A DNA stretch of 64,000 nucleotides from Candidatus Thorarchaeota archaeon. Lineage in GTDB: Archaea > Asgardarchaeota > Thorarchaeia > Thorarchaeales > Thorarchaeaceae. The position numbers and the translations under genes are program-made. Under the pieces are notes generated by a model. It was not told where the DNA came from. It did no database searches and was given only the letters and a program-made list of their open reading frames with translations. The DNA lies in assembly GCA_016839245.1 (NCBI GenBank), contig JAEOUN010000051.1, forward strand, positions 12,666-76,665, written 5' to 3'. Positions within the stretch are counted from its first letter, which is position 1. Each line of letters starts with the position of its first letter. Positions 43,214-53,048 of the stretch are shown in pieces.

Positions 43214-44272
43214 ATGAGTTACCTCTATAGTAAAGGACAAGTACCGATATGGATTCAGGTAGTCAGTGAATTATTCATGGCTTTAGTCAATCCTGCTCCA
43301 AGGGACTCTGCAGTTTATACGAATACTGTTGATTCTGCTCGTGCTTATTTGAGAAATCGCGATTTTCTTACCTATGCCTCTCAACTTGTTCCGGAGCGTC
43401 TGGGCTCAGAAACCTGGTCATTAGCATGGGGGTATATCCGTATTTTTGATGATATATTGGATGCTCCAGGACTTGATAAACAGCAAGCTCTCGAAATCAT
43501 GCAAAACGAGCGTGCGGTAGTGGAACGAGGATTTGCAGGAGACCTCTCAGTAGATAGAAGTGCACCGATACGATATAGATGGCTTTCACAATTTTTCGAT
43601 AATGAGAGAAGATACTATGATGGCAGAGCATTAAGTGTGGTCAAAGATTTGTATGAAAGTGCGTGGGAAGATGTTGCTAGAAAAGATGAGTTGATTTCAC
43701 AAAAAGACATGGATCGGCTTCTCTATAAGAAGGCAAGATCGTTTTTCAAGCTGTACTTCATGCTCTCTGATTTTGATCTTGGTGGTTGCATCAATGAGCT
43801 ATCATATACCCTTGGCTTGGGATTGGGAATATTGGATGACCTATTGGATTTCAAGCAGGACTATGAGGCATCATACGTAAACATTACCAGAGAAGAGCTT
43901 GAATTGCTCGGTGTGAATCTTGATCCCACAGATAAAGGATTTTTGAAAAGCATTCTAGATGCTGGTTATACAGATCTACGTGCCAAGAAAATCATGACTC
44001 TTCTTCTACGTGCTAGACGGTTAGCACGACAAATAAAGCCAGCTGCAGTAAGGGCATTAATTCTACGGCTTACTGAGATTTTCTCAGCTCCGATTCTTGA
44101 GAAACGCTTGATTCCCGGACAAAAGTACTTCTTTAAGGGTGGACGCTTAGCTAATGCTATTCTTCCAGAAAATGAGTCTCTCGCGTACAAAATCGGACAC
44201 AAGTTCATTAGACTATTCCTTGCAATACCTCAGGTTTTTCCCTCTCTCTTGACTTCACCTTACACTGAATAA
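43214..44272 (+). CDS. Squalene/phytoene synthase family protein (head-to-head prenyl synthase)
   Basis: 352 residues, ATG at 43214, no clear SD. Joins two prenyl diphosphates head to head, giving squalene or phytoene. Seen: first aspartate motif IRIFDDILDAPG (about 75-86), RYYDGRAL, and second aspartate motif GLGLGILDDLLDFKQDY (about 200-216), the LDDLLD standing for the usual D-x2-D region. The C-terminal extension (about 270-352) is basic with a weak hydrophobic end (FIRLFLAIPQVFPSLL) that may touch the membrane. Product not predictable. Confidence 0.82.
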   Translation: MSYLYSKGQVPIWIQVVSELFMALVNPAPRDSAVYTNTVDSARAYLRNRDFLTYASQLVPERLGSETWSLAWGYIRIFDDILDAPGLDKQQALEIMQNERAVVERGFAGDLSVDRSAPIRYRWLSQFFDNERRYYDGRALSVVKDLYESAWEDVARKDELISQKDMDRLLYKKARSFFKLYFMLSDFDLGGCINELSYTLGLGLGILDDLLDFKQDYEASYVNITREELELLGVNLDPTDKGFLKSILDAGYTDLRAKKIMTLLLRARRLARQIKPAAVRALILRLTEIFSAPILEKRLIPGQKYFFKGGRLANAILPENESLAYKIGHKFIRLFLAIPQVFPSLLTSPYTE

Positions 44273-44343
44273 GGAGCAGTATTCCCTCAATATATTGAAA
44301 CGCACCAAAAAGGAGAAAATGACGGACTAAAATCCAGTCTGAT

Positions 44344-44598
44344 CTAGGCTCCACCATATTGACGCATTCGAGAAAGTGCTTCTGCATATTGTTCAGATTC
44401 GCCATCAAAGAACGCTGCGTCATATGCTTTTGAATCAAAGAGCTTCTCAGAACTTGTTACAGGCACTTGCTCGTCAAGTGGCCTCTGTCTACTTAGAATT
44501 CCGAACCTTGCCATTCCGTAGAGAAGCAAGGCTCCGCAACACACTACTGCCCAGAATATTACCATTGCCGACATGATAAGCAACCTTCCACTCTTCAT
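44344..44598 (-). CDS. Small single-span membrane protein
   Basis: 84 residues, not recognised. Seen: N-terminal transmembrane helix (LLIMSAMVIFWAVVCCGALLL, in two parts LLIMSAMVIFWAV and VCCGALLLYG, about 6-28) and a cytosolic or external tail with acidic and aromatic residues (DSKAYDAAFFDGESEQYAEAL). Composition and frame are protein-like and the opposite strand holds nothing better. Convergent with the prenyl synthase gene. Confidence 0.6.
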   Translation of the reverse strand: MKSGRLLIMSAMVIFWAVVCCGALLLYGMARFGILSRQRPLDEQVPVTSSEKLFDSKAYDAAFFDGESEQYAEALSRMRQYGGA

Positions 44599-44744
44599 GT
44601 TTATAATGCAAAATTAATCTTATACACTTTTTCATATCCGTTCTTTTTGGTAGGGAAGGGTTGTCAAATGATCTCGATAGCAGTGATGGAACGACTTGCG
44701 AAGTCTCTGCAACTACACCGAATTGTGTTCTCTTGTCAACTACT

Positions 44745-45776
44745 TCACCCTAGGTATTCATAGTTGCCATCCCTATCCTGTTCTGTCAATCTTCTGGAAA
44801 TCACTTTTATTGCAGCTTCAGACTCGTCACATATTATCCATCTTCGATCCAATCTCTCTGCCACAACCGCAGTTGTCCCAGATCCCGCAAAAAAGTCACC
44901 AACAAGGTTTCCTTTCTCCGTAGAAGAACTAATGATCCTACTGAGCAATGCTTCTGGTTTTTGTGTTAGAAAACCGGTATTTTCCTGTGATGCCCCTTGA
45001 ACCGGTGGGATGTCAAACCACAAGTTGGAAACTTGGATTCCCTTGCGTTCATCAAGATACTGCTTCTTAGTGTACCTACCATTTTTGCTTCTGTAAATAA
45101 TCCCTTCATTCCACCATTTATCTAGGGTCTCTCTTTTGTATAAATATGGTGCAGTTCTTCCCCTCCACTCAAATTGCTTACGTCCTTCTGATCTTTGAAT
45201 ACCCTGAGCTTCTATCTCAATAAGTCTGAACTTGCCTCTCTCGTCCTCGTAGCTATACGGCTTTAGGGATCTCGCATCATGACTCCTGTATACAGGTTTG
45301 CTTCTATAATACTGCGCGTTTCGTGCGTACAGAAGTATAACATCGTGTTGTGTCCCGAATCCTCTACTCTGCACCTTTGGGCTGTTTGTTCTCTTCCAGA
45401 TAATCTCATTCACAAAATTTCCGTAACCAAATATCTCATCCAGAACCACTTTGATGTAGTGCGAAACATGCCAGTCCAGATGAACCCATAGACTTCCATC
45501 TGTTGCGAGAAGTTCTCTCATAGCTTCAAGTCTTGGTCTCATAAATTTGGTATATTCATCAATTCCTTCCCATTTATCACTGTAAGTCATAATTTCCGAA
45601 AGGCTGGCTGCTGATTCTGCAGAGGCTTGTGTCTTTTGCTTCAGGGTATAGTCTGTACCTGACAAAAATGGTGGATCGATGTATATCAGACGAAATTCTC
45701 CTTGGAGGTCTTGAAGCTGCTGAAGAATGACTTCTAAACAATCACCTTTGAAAAGTTTGTTTTGCCAAGGTGCCAT
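44745..45776 (-). CDS. Beta-class DNA adenine-N6/cytosine-N4 methyltransferase
   Basis: 343 residues from ATG at 45776. Seen: catalytic motif IV YIDPPFLSGTDY at about 36-47 near the N-terminus, a variable central target-recognition region (about 130-260), and motif I (AdoMet) GDFFAGSGTTAVVAERL at about 298-314 near the C-terminus. The order IV before I defines the beta class (M.MboII type). DPPF is used by both N6-adenine and N4-cytosine enzymes. No restriction endonuclease lies next to it, so it is an orphan methyltransferase here. Confidence 0.9.
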   Translation of the reverse strand: MAPWQNKLFKGDCLEVILQQLQDLQGEFRLIYIDPPFLSGTDYTLKQKTQASAESAASLSEIMTYSDKWEGIDEYTKFMRPRLEAMRELLATDGSLWVHLDWHVSHYIKVVLDEIFGYGNFVNEIIWKRTNSPKVQSRGFGTQHDVILLYARNAQYYRSKPVYRSHDARSLKPYSYEDERGKFRLIEIEAQGIQRSEGRKQFEWRGRTAPYLYKRETLDKWWNEGIIYRSKNGRYTKKQYLDERKGIQVSNLWFDIPPVQGASQENTGFLTQKPEALLSRIISSSTEKGNLVGDFFAGSGTTAVVAERLDRRWIICDESEAAIKVISRRLTEQDRDGNYEYLG

Positions 45777-45834
45777 AGAAATCAACTAGCAATTCTGCCT
45801 TATGATTCCTTTTAGACATTGAGTCGAGTTATAA

Positions 45835-46080
45835 TTACAGCTCAACATCATCGACTTCTTCGCCAGGTTCTGCTGCCTCAAAGGCTTCCTTAGCAACACC
45901 GATTTTAACAAGGCCAACCAAGTATCCAGCAATCCGGTTTCTTACTTTCTTTGATTCAACATCAGTTAGCTGCTCTATTAATCTCTTATTTGATTCAAAA
46001 TCATCTGTAAAGGTATCTGGATAGAGCGCTAGAAGGTTCTTAGCTGCATTCTTGATATATCGAGGTCGAATACTTCCCAA
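45835..46080 (-). CDS. rps17e: Ribosomal protein S17e
   Basis: 81 residues. The start is TTG at 46080: the protein then begins (M)GSIRPRYIKNAAKNLL like its relatives, and SD GGTGAG lies 6 bases before it (complement of 46087-46092). A reading frame back to 46143 adds 21 unrelated residues. Seen: family core FESNKRLIEQL and KVRNRIAGYLVGLVKIG. The usual archaeal protein is 62-70 residues; here an acidic tail (EAAEPGEEVDDVEL) is added. Diverges from DNA ligase across 95 bases. Confidence 0.92.
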   Translation of the reverse strand: MGSIRPRYIKNAAKNLLALYPDTFTDDFESNKRLIEQLTDVESKKVRNRIAGYLVGLVKIGVAKEAFEAAEPGEEVDDVEL

Positions 46081-46175
46081 TTTAATCTCACCGGATTTAT
46101 ATCTGTGAATGTGGCATTGCCCCTGACTGCGTTTATAAAGCATATGGTCAGTTACAATTTTCGGGAGTAACTCTC

Positions 46176-47933
46176 ATGCTCTATGTAAAGCTTGTACGAG
46201 CATATGATGAAATTGAATCCACTTCAGGTTCATTGGAGAAAATTCACATTTATGCTGACTTGCTTAAGAAGGCAAACGCGTCTGAGATTGGTAAAATTGC
46301 AGCTCTGACGATGGGAAAACTATTCCCTGATTGGAAAGGCGAACCTGAGATTGGAATTGCAGAAAAAATGGCGATCCATGTGATTGCCACGGCTGCCTCA
46401 GTGCCTGAAAATGATGTATTATCAAATTTACGAATGACGGGAGATATTGGCAGTACTGCTGAAAAACTTCTTGGGAAGAGTGCTCAGTCTACGCTGTTTT
46501 CAGAAGAGCTGACTGTTTCAGCTGTCTATGATGGTCTTGTTCAGACAGCAAGAATTAGTGGGTCTGGAAGTAGTAAGGAGAAGATTTCGAAACTTGTAGG
46601 TCTGTTGACTGCAGCTGAACCAATAGAGGCTCGATATATTATTCGAACGATAACAGGGTCTTTACGTCTAGGTTTAGGTGATATGGGAATAATTGATGGA
46701 TTAGCTACAGCATATACTGGAAATCGCGATAGTCGCAATATTATCGAAAATGCATTCAATGTATGTAGTGATCTCAGCTATGTTGCTACTCTACTTGCTG
46801 AGAAGGGTATTGATGCCGTGAAAGCAATCCATACCAAGGTTGGCGTACCCATAAGAATGATGGCTGCAAAGAAGCTTTCCAATGCTAAGGAAATCATGGA
46901 GAAAATTGGCGGAAAAGCTCTTGTTGAATACAAGTATGATGGCGAGAGAATTCAAGCCCATAAGAATGGTGATGAAGTAATACTCTATTCTCGTCGTCAG
47001 GAGGAAATTACCTCCCAGTATCCTGATGTCGTTCAATTGGTCAAAAAGCATGTCAAGGCTAAATCCTGTGTTATTGAGGGAGAATGCGTAGCAATTGATC
47101 CGGAAACTGGAAATATGAGAGCTTTTCAGGAATTAATGCGAAGACGACGAAAGACAGACATCAATGTCATGAAAGACCAAATTCCAGTTGCATTTTATAT
47201 CTTTGATATTCTTTTCCTGAATGGAAAGGATGTTACTTCAAAACCAATGCTTGGAAGGAGAAATCTTCTGGAAGATGTAATTGATAAGAGTGATAGATTT
47301 GATTTAACAGTAGGCGAGTTGACTGAAGATTCAGATCGATTATATGAGATTTTCAAGCATTCTATCCAAACCGGACACGAGGGCGTAATTGCTAAGGCCG
47401 TTCATAGTGAATCCAGCTATCAGGCTGGTGCTCGGAGCTGGTTGTGGATTAAACTAAAGGCTTCATATACAGAGGGTCTAGCAGATTCTGTGGATCTAGT
47501 AATCGTAGGAGCAATTCATGGACGAGGGAAACGAACAGGTCTCTATGGTGCAATCCTCGCCTCTGCCTATGATGACATGACTGATACCTTTCCTACAGTC
47601 TGTAAAATTGGTACGGGATTCACTGAAGAGATGCTTGCTGAATTCAAAGAGCGTCTAGAAACACACAGGATTGAGTCTAGGAATCCAAAGGTAATCTCAG
47701 ATATTGGTGCTGATGTATGGTTTGAACCTGTCGAAGTAATTGAAGTTCTTGGTGACGAAATCACGATTAGTCCAACTCACCCTGCAGGGAAGGGCCGAGT
47801 AAAGGGTGATGGCGGTTTAGCGATTCGCTTTCCACGTTTTACAGGGAAATGGCGGGATGATAAAGATCCAACTCAAGCTACAACTGTGGATGATTTGATA
47901 GAAGCATACGAGCGGCAGAGAAGTAGAACATAG
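46176..47933 (+). CDS. lig: ATP-dependent DNA ligase
   Basis: 585 residues, ATG at 46176 after SD GGGAG (46163-46167). Seals nicks in replication and repair. Seen: an N-terminal DNA-binding domain (1-220), the adenylation motif EYKYDGERIQAH with catalytic Lys253, VIEGECVAIDPETG (motif III), DILFLNGKDV, EGVIAKA (motif IV, about 402-408), SWLWIKLKASY (motif V), and an OB-fold with PAGKGRVKGDGGLAIRFPRF (in parts) and WRDDKDP (motif VI region, about 559-565). Full length and standard for archaea. Confidence 0.96.
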   Translation: MLYVKLVRAYDEIESTSGSLEKIHIYADLLKKANASEIGKIAALTMGKLFPDWKGEPEIGIAEKMAIHVIATAASVPENDVLSNLRMTGDIGSTAEKLLGKSAQSTLFSEELTVSAVYDGLVQTARISGSGSSKEKISKLVGLLTAAEPIEARYIIRTITGSLRLGLGDMGIIDGLATAYTGNRDSRNIIENAFNVCSDLSYVATLLAEKGIDAVKAIHTKVGVPIRMMAAKKLSNAKEIMEKIGGKALVEYKYDGERIQAHKNGDEVILYSRRQEEITSQYPDVVQLVKKHVKAKSCVIEGECVAIDPETGNMRAFQELMRRRRKTDINVMKDQIPVAFYIFDILFLNGKDVTSKPMLGRRNLLEDVIDKSDRFDLTVGELTEDSDRLYEIFKHSIQTGHEGVIAKAVHSESSYQAGARSWLWIKLKASYTEGLADSVDLVIVGAIHGRGKRTGLYGAILASAYDDMTDTFPTVCKIGTGFTEEMLAEFKERLETHRIESRNPKVISDIGADVWFEPVEVIEVLGDEITISPTHPAGKGRVKGDGGLAIRFPRFTGKWRDDKDPTQATTVDDLIEAYERQRSRT

Positions 47934-48003
47934 GAAAATCTTACCTTCCGACAATTTTACATGCAACTTCCTCAATGCCCAATTAACATCTGGAGGTAAT
48001 CTT

Positions 48004-48453
48004 TTGTATAGTGTACATGTCAAGGATCAGAGAATGCATTTCAGTGCGTCTCATTTCTTACGATTTTGTGGTGATTGTGAACGACTTCACGGACATAACT
48101 ATACATTGGAAGTATTCATCACCGGCCCTCTAAATGAAGACGGAATGATAGTTGATTTCAACGAGGTCAAAGAAAAAGCTGTTAATATCTGTAAATCTCT
48201 TGATCACAAGGTAATGTTGCCTGGTGAATCATCCGCAATTGAAGTCAAGAAAGAAGATGGATTCATCGAAGTCAATGTTGGTACAAAACACTATGTATTT
48301 CCAGAGGAGGATTGTGTCATTATCCCCACCAAAGCTACAACTGCTGAACTCCTTTCGAAATATCTTCATAATCAGCTAAAATTTCCATCTGGATTTAGGG
48401 TCAGAGTATGCGTAAGTGAAAGTGCTGGTTCGACTGCATGCTTTGAAGATTAA
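48004..48453 (+). CDS. queD: 6-pyruvoyl-tetrahydropterin synthase / 6-carboxytetrahydropterin synthase family protein
   Basis: 149 residues. TTG start at 48004 with SD GGAGGT (47992-47997). Seen: zinc histidines in MHFSASHFL and LHGHNY, the catalytic Cys in DCERLHGHNYTLEV (about 23-36), MIVDFNEVKEK, SLDHKVML and a C-terminal VCVSESAGSTACF with the conserved Glu. Could make 6-carboxytetrahydropterin for archaeosine (QueD) or serve archaeal pterin synthesis. The MptA-type gene directly after it (6 bases) supplies the precursor in either pathway. Confidence 0.88.
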   Translation: MYSVHVKDQRMHFSASHFLRFCGDCERLHGHNYTLEVFITGPLNEDGMIVDFNEVKEKAVNICKSLDHKVMLPGESSAIEVKKEDGFIEVNVGTKHYVFPEEDCVIIPTKATTAELLSKYLHNQLKFPSGFRVRVCVSESAGSTACFED

Positions 48454-48459
48454 TCACCT

Positions 48460-49308
48460 ATGGTTCACGGAGACATAAAAGTGGTCGTTGACACCCAAAA
48501 TGAAAAACCAAAACATCGAATTCAACTCAGTAAAGTTGGCGTTAAAAATCTCAAAACATTTGTCGTAACTGAACGGAGTGGAATGCGACATCATATTGTC
48601 CCTAAAGTAGAGATTACCATCGACCTTCCTGCAGATTTGAAAGGAGTCCACATGTCGCGTCTAGTTGAATCAATGACTGAAGAACTAAGTGACCAGTTTC
48701 GTGTTCATCCATCTATTGAAGCGTTGCAGATAAAAATCTTAGATGGTCTAGCCTTGAAGCATCCTTTTAGTAGAGGCGAAATTAGATTTGAATTTGAATT
48801 TGGTTACATATCACGGACACCGGTTTCCGAGAAGCGAACTTGGGAAGTATGTGACATTACTGCAATTACACGAAAAGAGAATGACACACCTTTTATTCAT
48901 GAGGTAGAAGTTCAGGTGATTGGCAATACCGTATGTCCTCATTGTATGGCTAACAATGATGGATTGACTCATATCCAAAGAGCCTTGGGAAAGTTACGAG
49001 TTATTGGAAGAACTGAAGCAATTCCAACTTATGGCTCAATGATTGACATCATTGAACGCTCTTTTTCAAGCAAAACTTATTCTCTCCTGAAACTAGAAGA
49101 TGAAATTTACGTGACGCGACAAATGCATGACAATCCCCTTTTAGTTGAGGATGTTTGTCGGAATATACTTCAACTCGCAAAGAATGAATTTGGAAATCGT
49201 GATTTGGAGATGTATGCTGAAGCAATGTCACTTGAGAGCATCCATAAGCACGATGTTATCGCTCAGGGTCGTATTATTACTAATGGTGACGATTTTTCAA
49301 ACGAATAA
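48460..49308 (+). CDS. mptA: GTP cyclohydrolase MptA/FolE2 family
   Basis: 282 residues, ATG at 48460. Opens the pterin/deazaguanine route from GTP. Seen: N-terminal half with RIQLSKVGVKNLKTF and VTERSGMRHHIV, then the metal- and substrate-binding segment VIGNTVCPHCMANNDGLTH (about 151-169) with Cys and His ligands, and a C-terminal YAEAMSLESIHKHDV with the conserved Glu and His. Archaeal MptA uses Fe2+ and makes the cyclic phosphate of dihydroneopterin, while FolE2 makes dihydroneopterin triphosphate. Which one applies here is not decided by sequence alone. Confidence 0.9.
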   Translation: MVHGDIKVVVDTQNEKPKHRIQLSKVGVKNLKTFVVTERSGMRHHIVPKVEITIDLPADLKGVHMSRLVESMTEELSDQFRVHPSIEALQIKILDGLALKHPFSRGEIRFEFEFGYISRTPVSEKRTWEVCDITAITRKENDTPFIHEVEVQVIGNTVCPHCMANNDGLTHIQRALGKLRVIGRTEAIPTYGSMIDIIERSFSSKTYSLLKLEDEIYVTRQMHDNPLLVEDVCRNILQLAKNEFGNRDLEMYAEAMSLESIHKHDVIAQGRIITNGDDFSNE

Positions 49309-49380
49309 TACCCAAATTATGATTATAAGTGCCTATTTCTGAATACTCACTCCCAAATGTTATGAGCATTGCACATCATT

Positions 49381-52300
49381 ATGAGGATGCATGAAATGAT
49401 ATGCTATAGAAAAGCGATTTTGATACTTACTCTATTTCTTATCATATCACTTTCAGGTTTCACTGGTTACACTGAGTTATCATCATCAAAAAATCAGCGC
49501 AATACATACTCAAATCAAGATGTTGCGAACTATGAAAATACTATCTCGGAATCTCAAATGGTAGAGCTTAAGTCGCCTTCATCTCCCACTGAATTAATCA
49601 CTCCTGATGGAAGTGAAATAACAGGAATACTTCATCCTGTAGTCATTGAACAGTCTGGATACCAGAGTATTGGTGATTTCGTGGGAAGAACTGATACTGG
49701 ACTGAATCTTCTACAAGAATTCACCATTGATGACACTCATGGTTGGCAAGCAAGTGCTGCAGAAATTAATGTTTGGAATCTCAATCGTCTTTATGTTGAG
49801 AATGGTACATTTTCGGAGGGATACCCTGGAGCAACTCTAGATCCTTTGGGAAATGTCACATATTATCCATTGGGTTGGGATGCAGATAGTATTGATACTC
49901 TTGAATATCCTGATGATGCAAAGCTAGCGGGTTATGATTCATCCAGTAGCGGTTACATTACCGTTGAATCTCAAGGAGGGAAAGTAGGTCAGAAAGCGTG
50001 GGGTCATGCTGCTGGCACGCGTGTTGTCTGGTCGCAATTGGTTCAGAATAATCCGTACACTGAAGATTTTGTTCTAAGTTTTGATTACTTCTACCTTAGA
50101 GGTCCAATTGATGGTACTGCAGGTCTCCAAGACATTACTGGAAATTGTAGTCTTGCTATATTCATCAATGGTATTAATGTTTGGAACTTAAGCCTACTCT
50201 TACTCCAACAAAGGGGCATTTGGATGAGTAGTGGTAATGTACCTCTAACGATTAATGATCCGTCGAGTACATTTCTTTTCGAAATCGGGTTGATTATTGA
50301 TGAATCAATGGTTCTGAATACAGACTATGATTATGATGGTGATCCTCTGAACTTGCCTGATGGTATTGGTAATGCCTATTACATTACTGCGTTTCTTGAT
50401 AATCTCCTTCTTACTGGGATCATGGCACCAGAGTTCAACCAAATTGATTTTACGATGAATATTGATGCCTTCTCTTCTGAAATAGAAGGTTCCTCTGGGA
50501 TTGGCTATGCGAATATTACAAATTCGGAATATTGGACCACTGACTCTATCTCATTGGTTCTAAGTTCAAATACAAGCATCATGTTTGAATTCAATGTTCG
50601 GCTCTTATGCCATCATTTTCTGAATTCCAGCTGGACCAATGATATCAATGAATATGGAGTGTTTTACTCTATTACTTCTGACCAAAGTGCTGAACTTGAT
50701 ATTTTCACATATCTTGGATTTCTAGGCGTCTATGATGAATTACAATTGCGTGTTTATTATTCTCTAGACTGGCAAAACTTCACAGTCTACGATCCGTTTC
50801 TAACCGATGTGACCGTGAATTGTGATCAGGAAATTAATTGTGTTGTAATTCCAACAATATTACTAGAGGCGCTTGGTTGGTGGCAGATTCATTGTCAATC
50901 ACCAAATTATGCTTACGACGCATCAATTGAAAGATATGATACTGATGCGTTCGAGTGGGTTAATGGAACACTGTTCCATAGTTATGATGATGCTCGCCTC
51001 TCGGTGACAATAAAATCAGGCAGTTTTGTCCCAATTCTATCGACGCCAATTAATTTCACTTGGATATTAGCCAATTGCTCTGTATGGTATGAATCATCAA
51101 CTACTAGTGGTCAATTAGGTAGTGCAGTGAGTACATCAGTCACATTCGGGCCAACAAATACTACTGCTGGTTATTGGAGCATATTGTTTCATTGGACAAA
51201 TGGTAGCGAGATAGCTTATGGCTGCGTTATGTTTACACTTCACCATCGAGCTGCAATCGAAAATGTATATCCTGGCAATTTGGAAACACCTGTTGGGCAA
51301 CCGGTTACCATTGTCCTTAGGTTCTATGATGAAGAAAATGGGATGCTACTTATCAACAATGGTGCAGAAATAAATGGGACATGGGCTGGTGGTGTTGTAC
51401 AATTCGAACCTAATATAGTAAAGAACTGGTGGCAAGCTGATTTCAATACTGCAATTGTTGGGGCTGGCATCTTTGATGTTATAATTACTTCAGCTGCTTC
51501 TTACTTCGAAACGACTCCTTTGGTAATAACAATCAAGTCTGAATATTTGACATCTCTGGCAGCACCTAATGGTCCCTTAGAACCTCTCATATATGGTCGT
51601 GCCTATAGTTTCGATTTTGCCTATACTGCAAATTATGACGAATCTGGAATAGAGGATGGAGTCGTCGAAGTAACTGAAGAGGGCTCAGAGTGGATTTCTG
51701 TAACTGAAACGGGTAATGGTCATTATAATCTTACATTGATTCCTCTTGGATTGCAGGATTACAGTATTCGTATAACCTTCTCAAAGGTAGGTTACGCGAA
51801 TCAGACACATTATCTCAATTTTCTAGTAAAACGAGTTCCGATTAAAGTGACTTTTTTGTCTAGTCTAAGTAATCCTGAACTTAAACCACTAGAGATTAAG
51901 GTCGAAGTCACTGAAACAGATACTGATAAACCCGTTACTGATGCCAATGTGACACTGAATGTATTATCACAAATTGGGATATTATATGCCAGCGAAATAA
52001 TGATTGAAGAATCACCAGGTGTCTATGTTACTACAATAATCATGCCAATGGCTGGTGAGATGACATACAGCGCTGAGATTTATGTTGAAAAAGAAAACTA
52101 CGAACTTACACAGAGCTTTGCTGATACTCTTGTTCCCACAGTCGATACTAATGCCCGGCTTGTTCAAGCAGTTATGGGGTATTCTACTCAAATCTTGTTT
52201 GTGATTGGTGTGCTTGCAAGTGTTATAGGCGGCCAAAAATACTATTCACGAAGGAGAAAATTAAAACAGGCAAAGGCTCGAGTAATTAAAGCTCGTATTG

Positions 52301-52947
52301 CTGATGCTAACAATTTACTTGGAATTATTGTATTGCACAAACTGAGTGGCGTACCAATCTATTCAAAAATATTCAAGAGCGGATTGGAAGAGGGTATGCT
52401 ATCTGCCTTTATCACTGCAATTATGCATTTTCGATCTGAGTTTGATATTGCTAGTTCTACGGGTGAATATCGGATACTCCCCATATCTGATATCGTGCGA
52501 GCTATACCAACGGAGAATCTTATCTGCGCGTTCATCACTATTACTTCAGCATCACCTGAACAAGAAACTCGCATGTTAAATTTTGCACGTGCTGTTGGGA
52601 TGATGCTTGATGATGGATTGGCGCAACGGCCATCAAAAGTTGTTGATGCTAAGACAGTCAAAACATTGGAGTGGCTTTTTGATGATTTTGTTGATGGTAG
52701 TCTACTCCGGGAATATCGACTTGGCGAGAAACCTTTGCCGAGACATCTAAAGTGCATTACCGATGTTATTACCGAGGACAACAAAGATCAATCGTTCAAA
52801 CTTATGAATCTCATCCGTTTACTTGAGAGTTGCGGAATTGATGAAGATGATGCTTACATTTTAGTCATGGATGCTATCGAAAATGAATACCTCATCCCAC
52901 TCTACCAAAATAATGGTCTTCTTGAAAACAACGAAATTGATAGTTAA
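49381..52947 (+). CDS. Giant surface receptor-like protein with cytoplasmic longin/roadblock-like domain, paralogue 1
   Basis: 1188 residues from ATG at 49381; other in-frame ATG at 49387 and 49396 are equally good. Seen: signal peptide (about 10-35, AILILTLFLIISLSGF), a large Thr/Ser/Asn-rich ectodomain (about 36-930) with beta-sandwich-like repeats and many NxS/T sites, one transmembrane helix (about 935-955, ILFVIGVLASVIGG), a basic linker (YYSRRRKLKQAKARV), then a globular cytoplasmic domain (LLGIIVLHKLSGVPIYSK, LEEGMLSAFITAIMHFRSEF, ILPISDIVRAIP, LICAFITI) resembling profilin-like longin/roadblock folds. Such domains often bind small GTPases. A paralogue follows 100 bases on. Ligand unknown. 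Confidence 0.85.
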   Translation: MRMHEMICYRKAILILTLFLIISLSGFTGYTELSSSKNQRNTYSNQDVANYENTISESQMVELKSPSSPTELITPDGSEITGILHPVVIEQSGYQSIGDFVGRTDTGLNLLQEFTIDDTHGWQASAAEINVWNLNRLYVENGTFSEGYPGATLDPLGNVTYYPLGWDADSIDTLEYPDDAKLAGYDSSSSGYITVESQGGKVGQKAWGHAAGTRVVWSQLVQNNPYTEDFVLSFDYFYLRGPIDGTAGLQDITGNCSLAIFINGINVWNLSLLLLQQRGIWMSSGNVPLTINDPSSTFLFEIGLIIDESMVLNTDYDYDGDPLNLPDGIGNAYYITAFLDNLLLTGIMAPEFNQIDFTMNIDAFSSEIEGSSGIGYANITNSEYWTTDSISLVLSSNTSIMFEFNVRLLCHHFLNSSWTNDINEYGVFYSITSDQSAELDIFTYLGFLGVYDELQLRVYYSLDWQNFTVYDPFLTDVTVNCDQEINCVVIPTILLEALGWWQIHCQSPNYAYDASIERYDTDAFEWVNGTLFHSYDDARLSVTIKSGSFVPILSTPINFTWILANCSVWYESSTTSGQLGSAVSTSVTFGPTNTTAGYWSILFHWTNGSEIAYGCVMFTLHHRAAIENVYPGNLETPVGQPVTIVLRFYDEENGMLLINNGAEINGTWAGGVVQFEPNIVKNWWQADFNTAIVGAGIFDVIITSAASYFETTPLVITIKSEYLTSLAAPNGPLEPLIYGRAYSFDFAYTANYDESGIEDGVVEVTEEGSEWISVTETGNGHYNLTLIPLGLQDYSIRITFSKVGYANQTHYLNFLVKRVPIKVTFLSSLSNPELKPLEIKVEVTETDTDKPVTDANVTLNVLSQIGILYASEIMIEESPGVYVTTIIMPMAGEMTYSAEIYVEKENYELTQSFADTLVPTVDTNARLVQAVMGYSTQILFVIGVLASVIGGQKYYSRRRKLKQAKARVIKARIADANNLLGIIVLHKLSGVPIYSKIFKSGLEEGMLSAFITAIMHFRSEFDIASSTGEYRILPISDIVRAIPTENLICAFITITSASPEQETRMLNFARAVGMMLDDGLAQRPSKVVDAKTVKTLEWLFDDFVDGSLLREYRLGEKPLPRHLKCITDVITEDNKDQSFKLMNLIRLLESCGIDEDDAYILVMDAIENEYLIPLYQNNGLLENNEIDS

Positions 52948-53048
52948 GACATTTCCATTAGATATAACACAAACGTAATTAGATAAATTACAATCTGTAA
53001 TCTAATAGAAGATTGAAATCTTCAAACTGAAATAATGAGGAAATAGGC

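Noticed and set aside
44668..44763. 31-codon frame with a purine-rich SD upstream of the methyltransferase 3' end
   Set aside because: Overlaps the methyltransferase gene; no motif and no paralogue.
45781..46143. Long N-terminal version of S17e starting at ATG 46143
   Set aside because: The first 21 residues (MLYKRSQGQCHIHRYKSGEIK) have no counterpart in the family, and a good SD precedes the internal TTG at 46080.
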